Source of the DNA: Lachnospiraceae bacterium
GTDB lineage: Bacteria; Bacillota; Clostridia; Lachnospirales; Lachnospiraceae
Assembly: GCA_017938315.1 (NCBI GenBank)
Contig: JAGBBV010000015.1
Location: 1-64,000 of the forward strand
Length of the DNA stretch: 64,000 bases
Reading direction: 5' to 3'
The translations under genes and the position numbers were made by a program. This document shows positions 7,913 through 16,028 of the stretch, piece after piece; position 1 is the first letter of the stretch, and every line of letters begins with the position of its first letter. The notes under the pieces are model-generated. The model made no database searches and was not told where the DNA came from. It worked only from the letters and a program-made list of their open reading frames with translations.

Positions 7913-8626
7913 ATGAAGGTTTATATTTGTGATGATTCCAAGAGTGATTTGTTGCGATTGCAAAGGTACATACAGAAATATGCCCAGGAAGAAAATTTGC
8001 AAATAGAGACAGAAGAATTTACAACAGCAAAAGAAATGCTTATGGCACATAATGCAGCGAAGGAAAAACCTGTGCTTTTATTTTTGGACATTTACATGAG
8101 CCAGATAGACGGAATGGAAGCGGCCAAGAAACTTCGTAAAGCAGGGATTAAGACAAGTATTCTGTTTACCACATCTTCAGGTGAACATGCGATGGAGGCA
8201 TTTATGGTCCATGCAGACGGATATTTACAAAAGCCCTATGATTATGAAATGTTTTGTCATGCCATGAGTAAGGTCAGCGGCCAGTTTCAAAGGGAGTACA
8301 AGACAATTGATGTCCGGATAGACCGTATGAACCGGAAGTTTCAATTAAAGGATATCTGCTTTGCAGAAACAGATAATCATGGCATACAGATTTACTGTAT
8401 GGACAATGTATATCGGACCAACCTTAGTATGGAAGGATTTAAAGAGCAGATAGGAGATGAACCGGCATTTGTTTCTTGTGGACGCAGTTTTATCATTAAT
8501 CTTGCCTATGTGGAAGAAATAGATGCGGAGATGATTTACATGAAAAATAAGGAAATGATTCCTATTCCGGTCCGTCTTCGCAAACAAATGAAAGAAAAGT
8601 ATCAGGAATATTTGCAAAATAAATAA
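7913..8626 (+). CDS. LytTR-family response regulator
   Basis: Two-domain DNA-binding response regulator of the AgrA/LytR type, 237 residues. The receiver domain (1-125) has the acidic pocket DD at residues 7-8, the phospho-acceptor Asp59 in LFLDIYM, the TTSS switch and the KPYD lysine loop. The C-terminal LytTR domain (about 135-237) has the CFAETDNHGIQIY and FVSCGRSFIINLAYV stretches typical of the family. The ATG follows AGGAGGTCCTGGAG. No dedicated histidine kinase is adjacent. A terminator separates it from the HPt gene, so its partner could be elsewhere. Target promoters cannot be read from this window. Confidence 0.92.
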   Translation: MKVYICDDSKSDLLRLQRYIQKYAQEENLQIETEEFTTAKEMLMAHNAAKEKPVLLFLDIYMSQIDGMEAAKKLRKAGIKTSILFTTSSGEHAMEAFMVHADGYLQKPYDYEMFCHAMSKVSGQFQREYKTIDVRIDRMNRKFQLKDICFAETDNHGIQIYCMDNVYRTNLSMEGFKEQIGDEPAFVSCGRSFIINLAYVEEIDAEMIYMKNKEMIPIPVRLRKQMKEKYQEYLQNK

Positions 8627-8628
8627 AA

Positions 8629-8656
8629 ACCTGCGGCTTTCTGCCGTAGGTTTTTT
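8629..8656 (+). terminator. Intrinsic terminator after the LytTR gene
   Basis: A stem of ACCTGCGGC with GCCGTAGGT (one G-T pair) and loop TTTCT is followed by six T. It begins 3 nt after the stop codon. Confidence 0.85.
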
Positions 8657-8673
8657 AGAAGGGATAAAGAAAT

Positions 8674-9039
8674 ATGGAAGAGAAAGAAGGTTTGGCATAT
8701 TTAAGAGAACATGGAATTGATGCAGACGCCGGCATGCGGTATGCAGATACGTGTTATGAATTTTATGGACAGCTAATTTCTATTTTTATAGAGGAATATC
8801 AGGAAAAAAGAGAAACGGCAGAGAAAGAAGCAAAAAAGGAAGGCCGTGAATATACCGTGTTGGTGCATGGATTGAAAAACAATGCCAAGGCATTAGGTGC
8901 ATTTTCCCTGTCAGAACTTGCGTATGAACATGAAAAAGCTTCCAAGGCAGGGGACGGGATTTATATTTTGGAACACCTTGAAGAGCTCCTTACAGAGTGG
9001 AAAAAAACGGTTGAAATTTTCAAAAAAATCAACAATTAG
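8674..9039 (+). CDS. Stand-alone HPt phosphotransfer protein
   Basis: A 121-residue mostly helical protein with the histidine phosphotransfer signature VHGLKNNAKALGA; His65 would be the phospho-carrier, followed by the usual LK and the small residues of the four-helix bundle. The rest of the helix pattern (AYEHEKASK, then a final amphipathic helix) fits an HPt domain of normal size. There is no kinase or receiver in the protein. It sits between a LytTR regulator and a wall-protein gene, with a receiver-GGDEF protein and a hybrid kinase 3-9 kb downstream, so it may relay phosphate among these. That link is inference. Confidence 0.75.
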   Translation: MEEKEGLAYLREHGIDADAGMRYADTCYEFYGQLISIFIEEYQEKRETAEKEAKKEGREYTVLVHGLKNNAKALGAFSLSELAYEHEKASKAGDGIYILEHLEELLTEWKKTVEIFKKINN

Positions 9040-9149
9040 GAAAAAAAAACGACAATTAGGAAGAAACGGTTGTTAAAAAAAAGCATAGACGATATGTTAT
9101 ACCCAGATAAACAAAAAACACTTTTTCAGAAGGAATTAGGAGAGAAGAA

Positions 9150-12100
9150 ATGAGAAAAAACAATCTGGGAAACACAATCGTAAAGAAGGCAATCACATGG
9201 GCAATGGTGGTAGCAGTAGCGGGAACTTCCATAGGAGGAAATGCCGGTACTTTGACAGTTTATGCATCAGAACAATCTGAAGTAGTAACAGAAGTACCTG
9301 ATATGCTTAAGGAAGATGTAAGAGCAGCTGTAGATGCGGCAGCAGAAGCAACAGAAGAAGCCCAGGCAGCAGCAAATACTGCAACAGAAGCAGTAGAATC
9401 TATTGAAAACATTAATATTGCCCCGGCACAGAGTGATCTTTCAGATGCAAAAGAAAGCATGACAGAAACCACTACAAAAGCAAATAATGCAGCAACAGAT
9501 GCAGGTGTTGCAAAAGATACAGCAACCGGTCAGGCAACTGCAGCCAAAGAAGACTTAACGGAAGCAGAAACAATTGTAGCGGAATCCGGGACTAAGGTAG
9601 CAGAAGAACAGGCAAAGGTAGATGCAGCAGCCCAGGCAGTAACTGATTTGGCAGAAGGCAAAACAGAAGAAGTTAAGAAAGCGGTTGCGGAAAAAGCAGA
9701 GGCAGCACAGATAGCAGCAAACGAAGCAAAAGCAGCATTGGAAGAAGCACTTTTGAAAGATAACGCAGCAGCAGCCCAGACTGAAGTAGATAAAGTAAAT
9801 GAGGCAGCACAGAAGGCAGCACAGGCAGTAGGTGATGCAGAAGCAATCGTGGAAGCTGCTCAGGCGGAATTAGATACGAAGAAGGCAGAATTTGAAGCAG
9901 TAAAAGAAGCAGCTAAGGAAGTGGAAGCAGGTTATGAAGAAAAACTTGCGGCAAAGCAGAAAGAAATAGCAGATTTGGAAGCACTTTTAGCAGATGCAGA
10001 AAATAAATATGCGGGAGCGGTAGAAGCAGCTAAGGCAGCAGAGACAGCAGCGACAGAAGCCCAGGCGCTTGCAGCAGATGCAAACAATAAAATCCAGACA
10101 GAAAGCCAGACGGCGTCTGAGGCAGCAACAAGCGCAACCCAGGCAAGCACAACAGCAAGCAACAAGGCAGATCTTGCAGAAGAAAAAGCAGAAGCAGTAG
10201 CAAATATGCATGTGACACCTGCGCAGAAAGAAGTAGATGCAGCCCAGGCAGTAGCAGATGAAAAAGAAACGAAGTACAATGTAGCAGTCACACAGGAAAC
10301 AGCAGATAAAGAAGCAGCAGATAAAGCATACAATCAAACAGTAAGCAATGCAGCAACAGCAAAGGCTAGTGCATACAGCAACGCAGAAACGGAACGTGCT
10401 GATAAAAAAGTACAGATTGAAGCGGATTCCAAATATGCTAAAAATATAAACGAAGCAACACAAAATTATAATAGTAAAAAACATGAACAGTATTGGTTCT
10501 TTGGTTGGCACTGCTACTCAGATTGTGACAAGTGTGCAGCATACGATGAATTAAAGGCAGCACAAGGAGCAAAGAAGAACGATCTTGATGCGGTTGATAA
10601 AGCATATAATGACGCAGTAGCAGCTGCAGATAAAGCATATAATGACGCAGTTACAAAGGCAGAAACAGCAAAGTCAAATGCATATAGCACAGCAGAAAAC
10701 AATACATTAGCAGCCCAGAATGAAATGAATGCGGCAAAGGTAATCGTAGAGGAAAAAAGAATTCCGTTAGACAAAGAAAAAGGAACCCGTGATGCCATAC
10801 TTTCCGCAATGACAGATGATGTGGAAGCTAACCAGACAGTCATTGATACAGTAAGTGCACAACTGGGAACAGAAGGCGCACAATACCTTGAATATATGAA
10901 TGACTTGAATGCTTACATCTGGGCAACAGAAGAGAGAAACGGCAGCTGGTTGTGGGAAGGCTCATGGTGGAGTGGAGAAGACTTAAAGACTAAAATCGAA
11001 ACGAAATATGGCGATGGTTTCTGGGAAGATTTATGGAATATTATTGCAATTGATAAAGTAAAGAATGAGTTAACAGACAGCAAGGCAACAGCAGAGAGAT
11101 TGGTGAAAGAGTTACAGGAAAAGGAAGCAACCTTACAGTCCAAACAGTCAGCAGTTGAGGCGGCAAAGGCGGCAACAACAGCAGCAGACGCAGCCCAGAC
11201 AGCAGCAACAAAGGCAACGGCAGTTGCAAATGCAGCAGAAGCAGCTCAGACAGCAAAAAACGAAGTTGATGCAGCAGTTGCAAATGTAACAACAAAGAAA
11301 GCAGAAGTAGAAGCGTTAAAGGCACAGTTAGAAGCAGCCAGAAAGGATTATAACGCAGCAAATGAAGCAGCAAAAGCACTTGCTACAGCAAAGTTGGAAC
11401 TGACAGAAGCAGAAGCAGAAGTAAAAGCAGCCCAGGCTAAATTTGATGAAACACAGAAAAATTTACAAGAAGCAAAGGCAGCACAGACAGCAGCAGAAAA
11501 CTATGCAAAATGGGCAAATGCATTGGTAGAAACGCAATACACAAGTGCATTTGCACAGGCAACAATAGACGAAAATGGCAATAAAGTAGCCAGTGCAGAA
11601 AATTTAAAAAATTATGATTTAACAGACAAAGAAGTAGTGAGCAGACCGACTACAGACTTCATACCGGTATCAGGAAAAGAGAGCATAGAAGTTCCTTATC
11701 AGGTATACAGAGCATTTGTAGAAGCAATGTATGAACTTTCCTATGATACAATTAAAAATGCAAATCAGGGTAAGGGTATTTCCACCGGTGATACAACGAT
11801 GAACGTTCTTTATTGGAATGTAGATGAAAACGGACAGTTGACAGGTGAATATTTTACAACAGTAGAAGAACTTACAAGTGGAAGATATTTTGTAGCTTAT
11901 GTATTTAAGAGCCAGAGTGATGGATATCATTTAGATGGTGTGATGTATGATTACACAGCACCCACAGTAGACCCTACACCTGAAGATCCTACACCTGTAG
12001 ATCCTACACCTGTAGATCCCACACCCGGGGATGATACACCGGTAATCATCGAAGATGGCCCTGTAGCACTTGCAGATGCACCTGCAGTACTTGGTGCAAA

Positions 12101-12293
12101 CAGAGCAGCAGAAGCACCTGCAGTACTTGGCGCAAGAAGAGATGACTACTATGGAGTACTTGGTGAAAGAAGAAATCCTGCAACAGGCGATAGCTTATCC
12201 CTTATGCTTTGGGCAGTATCTTCTGTAGCAGCAACAGGAGTAGCTTCCGTAGCAGGAACTAAGATTTTCAAGAGAAGAAAAAAAGATAATTAA
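9150..12293 (+). CDS. Large alanine-rich coiled-coil cell-wall protein with NPATG sorting signal
   Basis: A 1047-residue secreted surface protein. Residues 1-40 are a long signal peptide (basic start, hydrophobic core, cut near VYAS). Residues ~45-800 are Ala/Glu/Lys-rich heptads (AAEATEEAQAAANTATEA style), a predicted extended coiled coil, broken by two odd inserts: a Trp/Cys patch near 444-463 (YWFFGWHCYSDCDKC) and a Trp-rich patch near 598-625 (GSWLWEGSWW). A non-coiled domain (~800-940), a proline-rich PTPxD spacer, and three VLGxxR repeats (~977-1006) follow. The C-terminus has NPATGD (1009-1014), a hydrophobic span and RRKKDN, the layout of a sortase substrate. Ligand unknown; adhesin or wall-spanning stalk is the best guess. 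Confidence 0.85.
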   Translation: MRKNNLGNTIVKKAITWAMVVAVAGTSIGGNAGTLTVYASEQSEVVTEVPDMLKEDVRAAVDAAAEATEEAQAAANTATEAVESIENINIAPAQSDLSDAKESMTETTTKANNAATDAGVAKDTATGQATAAKEDLTEAETIVAESGTKVAEEQAKVDAAAQAVTDLAEGKTEEVKKAVAEKAEAAQIAANEAKAALEEALLKDNAAAAQTEVDKVNEAAQKAAQAVGDAEAIVEAAQAELDTKKAEFEAVKEAAKEVEAGYEEKLAAKQKEIADLEALLADAENKYAGAVEAAKAAETAATEAQALAADANNKIQTESQTASEAATSATQASTTASNKADLAEEKAEAVANMHVTPAQKEVDAAQAVADEKETKYNVAVTQETADKEAADKAYNQTVSNAATAKASAYSNAETERADKKVQIEADSKYAKNINEATQNYNSKKHEQYWFFGWHCYSDCDKCAAYDELKAAQGAKKNDLDAVDKAYNDAVAAADKAYNDAVTKAETAKSNAYSTAENNTLAAQNEMNAAKVIVEEKRIPLDKEKGTRDAILSAMTDDVEANQTVIDTVSAQLGTEGAQYLEYMNDLNAYIWATEERNGSWLWEGSWWSGEDLKTKIETKYGDGFWEDLWNIIAIDKVKNELTDSKATAERLVKELQEKEATLQSKQSAVEAAKAATTAADAAQTAATKATAVANAAEAAQTAKNEVDAAVANVTTKKAEVEALKAQLEAARKDYNAANEAAKALATAKLELTEAEAEVKAAQAKFDETQKNLQEAKAAQTAAENYAKWANALVETQYTSAFAQATIDENGNKVASAENLKNYDLTDKEVVSRPTTDFIPVSGKESIEVPYQVYRAFVEAMYELSYDTIKNANQGKGISTGDTTMNVLYWNVDENGQLTGEYFTTVEELTSGRYFVAYVFKSQSDGYHLDGVMYDYTAPTVDPTPEDPTPVDPTPVDPTPGDDTPVIIEDGPVALADAPAVLGANRAAEAPAVLGARRDDYYGVLGERRNPATGDSLSLMLWAVSSVAATGVASVAGTKIFKRRKKDN

Positions 12294-12328
12294 TCATTGA
12301 TATAATCTCCAAATTCTTTATCTGAACG

Positions 12329-12362
12329 GAATCGTTCCCCGCAGGCGTGCAGGGAACGATTC
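12329..12362 (+). terminator. Hairpin after the wall-protein gene
   Basis: A perfect 11-bp stem (12329-12339 with 12352-12362, GAATCGTTCCC) encloses a 12-nt loop. The following bases are AT-rich but not a clean T-run, so termination may be partial. Confidence 0.6.
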
Positions 12363-12427
12363 TGATAATTATAGAAGAAACAAAATAGAATGCAGAATGT
12401 GAGAAGTGATTGGTAGAGGAAAGTATT

Positions 12428-13822
12428 GTGGAAAACGTATTAACAAAAATGAAAAAAATTCTCATGGTAGAAGATGAGATTATGAATATTGCCTTAGGAA
12501 AACATGCGCTTTCCGGTAAATATGAGGTAACTAGTGCTACATCGGGAGAGGAAGCGTTGCAATTTCTTGAGGAAGAAATTCCGGATATGCTATTGTTAGA
12601 CATAGGATTACCCGGCATTGATGGGTTGGAAGTGGCAAGAATCATGAAAGAAGACGAACGCTTCAAGGAAATTCCCATTGTTTTTCTGACAGCAGATACG
12701 GAGCCGGAAACAGAGGCGAAATGTCTTGAGATAGGAGCAGATGACTTTATTATCAAACCTTTTGTACCTATTGTTATGCAAAGGCGCATCGGAAGAATTT
12801 TTGAATTGCGGGATTTGAGGGATGCATTAGAAGTACAATTGGTGCAAAAAGAAAAACAAATTGCGGATGTTACCAAAATTTCTATAACAGATTCCTTGAC
12901 AGGTGTTTTTAACAGAAGTTATATTGAACATAAGATCACAGAACTGATTTCTGAAAATCATGTAGGTACCATGTTCATTATGGACATTGACAATTTTAAA
13001 AAGGTCAATGATACCCTGGGACATATTGCAGGAGATAAGACACTGCAGCTTTTTGCGGATATTTTGAGGGAAAATACCAGGAGAATAGATGTGGTGGGAA
13101 GACTTGGCGGTGATGAGTTTGTCATTTTCTTTATGGATATGACAACCCGTGAGATTGCCCTGGAAAAGGCACGGTCCATAATCAACACATTTTGGGAAAA
13201 ATTCAGGAATACTTATGCGTTGGAAGAGGTCTCTATTTCCATAGGGATTGCTTCTTGTCCGACAGATGGAAAAACCTTTGAAGCCTTATATAAGAATGCT
13301 GATAAAGCCCTTTATTATATCAAGAATAAAGGAAAGAATTCCTACCATTTCTTTGAAGATGAAAAGAATGGTTATTTTGAACTTTGCAGCACGACAGTTG
13401 ACTTAAACAATGTCCGTGACATGATTGAAGGAAATACGGACATGAAAAAAGGTGCATTTCAGGTATCCTATGGTGAATTCAGAAATATATACGACTTTGT
13501 TCTCCGGTGCGTGGAAAGAAAGCAACAGATGGTACAGACGGTGTTACTGACTCTCTGTGTAAAGGATGAGACGGAGTTTTTGCTGGAAGAAGTTGAAAAG
13601 GCCATGAGAGATTTACAGATGGCAATAAAGGATTCTTTAAGAGCAGTGGATGTAGGGACGGAATACAGTAGCCGGCAGTATGTATTACTATTAATGGATG
13701 CCGATACCACAAGCGGAATGATGGTAGTAGAGCGCGTGATCCGGAAATTCTATGAAAATTATGGACAAGATAAAATTGAACTGACATATGATATTCAGGC
13801 AATGCGTCCGGGGATAAAATAA
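12428..13822 (+). CDS. Response regulator with GGDEF diguanylate cyclase domain
   Basis: A 464-residue receiver-GGDEF protein expected to make c-di-GMP when phosphorylated. The receiver (~8-125) has EDE acidic residues, acceptor Asp58 in LLLDIGLPG and the KPF lysine loop. The GGDEF domain (~155-310) has the intact catalytic loop GGDEF at 227-231, MDIDNFKKVND upstream and the SIGIA strand. Residues ~319-464 form a third domain whose pattern (RAVDVGTEYSSRQYVLLLMD) resembles a second, degenerate GGDEF domain lacking the catalytic motif. The start is GTG 12428, 8 nt after GAGGA; upstream TTG 12410 has no good site. It is 9 bp before the first BMP gene and probably co-transcribed with it. Confidence 0.9.
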   Translation: MENVLTKMKKILMVEDEIMNIALGKHALSGKYEVTSATSGEEALQFLEEEIPDMLLLDIGLPGIDGLEVARIMKEDERFKEIPIVFLTADTEPETEAKCLEIGADDFIIKPFVPIVMQRRIGRIFELRDLRDALEVQLVQKEKQIADVTKISITDSLTGVFNRSYIEHKITELISENHVGTMFIMDIDNFKKVNDTLGHIAGDKTLQLFADILRENTRRIDVVGRLGGDEFVIFFMDMTTREIALEKARSIINTFWEKFRNTYALEEVSISIGIASCPTDGKTFEALYKNADKALYYIKNKGKNSYHFFEDEKNGYFELCSTTVDLNNVRDMIEGNTDMKKGAFQVSYGEFRNIYDFVLRCVERKQQMVQTVLLTLCVKDETEFLLEEVEKAMRDLQMAIKDSLRAVDVGTEYSSRQYVLLLMDADTTSGMMVVERVIRKFYENYGQDKIELTYDIQAMRPGIK

Positions 13823-13831
13823 GGAGCCGAT

Positions 13832-14929
13832 ATGAAAAGATTTTCCTTTATAGCAGGAATAATGGTTACAGTGATTATATTGGGTATTTTTCTGATTTCA
13901 ACAGATGATGGGGAAACAGAAATTACGAGAGATGTAACGAAAGTGGGTCTGATATTAAACGGCAGTAAAATGGATGACAATTGGGGAGAATCTCACTATC
14001 AAGGATTGATTTCTTGCGAAGAATCATTAAATTTACAGGTTGTCTGTATGGAAAATGTGCCGCAAGACGACGAATGCCTAAATACAATTGAAAGTCTTAT
14101 TCAGGATGGATGCAGGATTATTATTTGTAATTCTTTTGGATTTGGCGAATATGTTTCACAGATGGCGGAAAAGTATCCGGACATTTATTTTTTTCATGCC
14201 ACGGGTACAGAGCAAGGCGATAATCTGGTTACTTATTTTGGAAGAATATATCAGATGCGATACCTAAGCGGTATCGTGGCAGGTATGCAGACAGGAACTG
14301 ATAAGATTGGCTATGTAGCAGCATTTCCCATAGATGAAGTAAACAGAGGAATTAATGCTTTTACGCTGGGAGTACGTGCGGTCAATAAAGATGCAGAAGT
14401 TTATGTACAATGGAGCGGATCGTGGACTGATGAAACCATGAATAGAGAAGCAACGCAGAAACTGCTGCAAGCACATGAGATTGATGTTGTCGCCATGCAT
14501 ACCGATTCTAATGAACCTTTAAAGGTGGCAGAAGAACAGAAAATATGGTCTATCGGTTACAATATTGATAACAGTGAATTGTATCCGGACTCTTATCTGA
14601 CGGCACCAATCTGGCGCTGGGAAAACTTTTATGAGCCTCATATCCTGTCCTGCTTACAGGATAAATTCATAGGAAAACATTATTGGCTGGGTGTGGAAAG
14701 CAATTTGATTTCACTCGCTCCGTTTACATCCAATGTAAGGCCGGGGATTGATGCGGTAGTACAGCAGGAACTGTTAAAGCTTCAAAGCGGAAACTATGAT
14801 GTTTTCTATGGACCGATAGAAGATAATACGGGAAAGATACGGGTTCCGGAGAATGAAAGTATGTCAGATTACTCTATGCTGAATGAATTTGACTGGTACG
14901 TGAAGGGAGTTGTCCTGAATGAAGAATAA
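13832..14929 (+). CDS. Membrane-anchored BMP-family binding protein 1
   Basis: A 365-residue protein of the BMP/PnrA-like periplasmic-binding fold, whose known members bind nucleosides for ABC import or act as sensors. It has an N-terminal membrane anchor (~5-24) but no lipobox Cys. The body carries family features: VGLILNGSKMDDNWGESHY (first lobe, ligand strand), the repeated YLSGIVAGMQT helix, [19 protein letters not shown], and SIGYNIDNSELYP. No ABC permease or ATPase is nearby. The next gene is a close paralogue overlapping it by 11 bp, then a hybrid kinase, so a sensing role is more likely than transport. The ligand is unknown. Confidence 0.82.
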   Translation: MKRFSFIAGIMVTVIILGIFLISTDDGETEITRDVTKVGLILNGSKMDDNWGESHYQGLISCEESLNLQVVCMENVPQDDECLNTIESLIQDGCRIIICNSFGFGEYVSQMAEKYPDIYFFHATGTEQGDNLVTYFGRIYQMRYLSGIVAGMQTGTDKIGYVAAFPIDEVNRGINAFTLGVRAVNKDAEVYVQWSGSWTDETMNREATQKLLQAHEIDVVAMHTDSNEPLKVAEEQKIWSIGYNIDNSELYPDSYLTAPIWRWENFYEPHILSCLQDKFIGKHYWLGVESNLISLAPFTSNVRPGIDAVVQQELLKLQSGNYDVFYGPIEDNTGKIRVPENESMSDYSMLNEFDWYVKGVVLNEE

Positions 14930-16028
14930 AAACTGGCATCATATTTTTTTGCTGATATCCGGCACATTTGTGCTTATACTTATTTTTGTAATTATAATTT
15001 TATTTGGAAGAAAAAAAGAAAATGAGATTGTTGTAGGGTTTATTATGTCCGGGGAAAAAACGGAAAGCGGCTGGAATGAGATGCAGTATAAGGCCATAAA
15101 AAAAGTGGCAGATTCCTCTGATATTAGCTTGATATGTAAAGAAAATATTGCAGAATTTTCAGGAGAATGCAAGCAGGCAGTAGAGGAACTTGTGGAAGAC
15201 GGTGCAGGTATGATTATTCTGTCCAGTTATGGATACTCAGAAGAACTTAAAGATATTGTTGCTGAGTATCCGGAGATTGTTTTCTATGGGAATTCTTCCG
15301 AATATCATGCGCCCAATATGACTTCTTACTTTGCAAGAATGTATCAGGTAAGATATCTGTCCGGGATTATTGCCGGAATGAAAACAAAAAGTGATGTAAT
15401 CGGCTATGTGGCAGCGATGCCCAATAATGAAGTAAACAGGGGAATCAATGCATTTACACTGGGTGTACAGAGCGTGAATGAAAATGCAAGTGTTTATGTT
15501 TATTGGACAGGCGCATGGGACGACAAGGAGAAGGAGATGTCGGCTGTGCACACATTGATTGAGCAGACAGGTGCGGATGTTTTTACCTATCACCAAAATC
15601 AAAATTATGTGATACAGGCAGCTGAAGAAGCCGGTGTTTATTCCATAGGCTACCACAAACCTTACATTAATTATTCAGAAAAACATTTGACCTCTGCAGT
15701 TTTTGACTGGTATCCCGTTTACAAGGAATTATTAACGGAATATAGAAGAAACCAGGGGAATTCCCAGGATAATTATTGGATAGGCATCGAAAAAGAAGCA
15801 GTATATCTGTCCGATTATTCGTCGGAAGTGACAAGGGAAATACGTCATGAAGTTGAAAGGGCAAGGGAAGAAATTCTTTCCGGAAAGGATGTTTTTTCAG
15901 GGGTGATATATGATACGGAAGGAAACCTACAATGTGGCGAAAACGAGATGATTAGCGACGAACAATTGCTGGAAGAACATAATTGGTTTGTAGAGGGCGT
16001 AAAATTTTATGATGAAGAAAGTCAGTAA
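14919..16028 (+). CDS. Membrane-anchored BMP-family binding protein 2
   Basis: A 369-residue paralogue of the preceding protein with an N-terminal anchor (~8-29, very hydrophobic) and again no lipobox Cys. It shares [34 protein letters not shown] and the [17 protein letters not shown] run with its neighbour, while the lobe around the binding cleft differs ([24 protein letters not shown]). That pattern suggests tandem duplication followed by change in ligand or partner. Its start overlaps the upstream gene by 11 bp and its end overlaps the kinase gene by 20 bp, which implies translational coupling of all three. Confidence 0.82.
   Translation: MKNKNWHHIFLLISGTFVLILIFVIIILFGRKKENEIVVGFIMSGEKTESGWNEMQYKAIKKVADSSDISLICKENIAEFSGECKQAVEELVEDGAGMIILSSYGYSEELKDIVAEYPEIVFYGNSSEYHAPNMTSYFARMYQVRYLSGIIAGMKTKSDVIGYVAAMPNNEVNRGINAFTLGVQSVNENASVYVYWTGAWDDKEKEMSAVHTLIEQTGADVFTYHQNQNYVIQAAEEAGVYSIGYHKPYINYSEKHLTSAVFDWYPVYKELLTEYRRNQGNSQDNYWIGIEKEAVYLSDYSSEVTREIRHEVERAREEILSGKDVFSGVIYDTEGNLQCGENEMISDEQLLEEHNWFVEGVKFYDEESQ

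Noticed and set aside
9032-9068. Short direct repeat (CAATTAGGAA twice) before the wall-protein gene
   Set aside because: Two AT-rich 10-bp copies only; no evidence of target-site duplication or regulation.
9987-10511. Antisense frame rich in Cys, Phe and Leu
   Set aside because: Shadow of Ala/Glu/Lys codons (GCA, GAA, AAA) of the coiled-coil wall protein.
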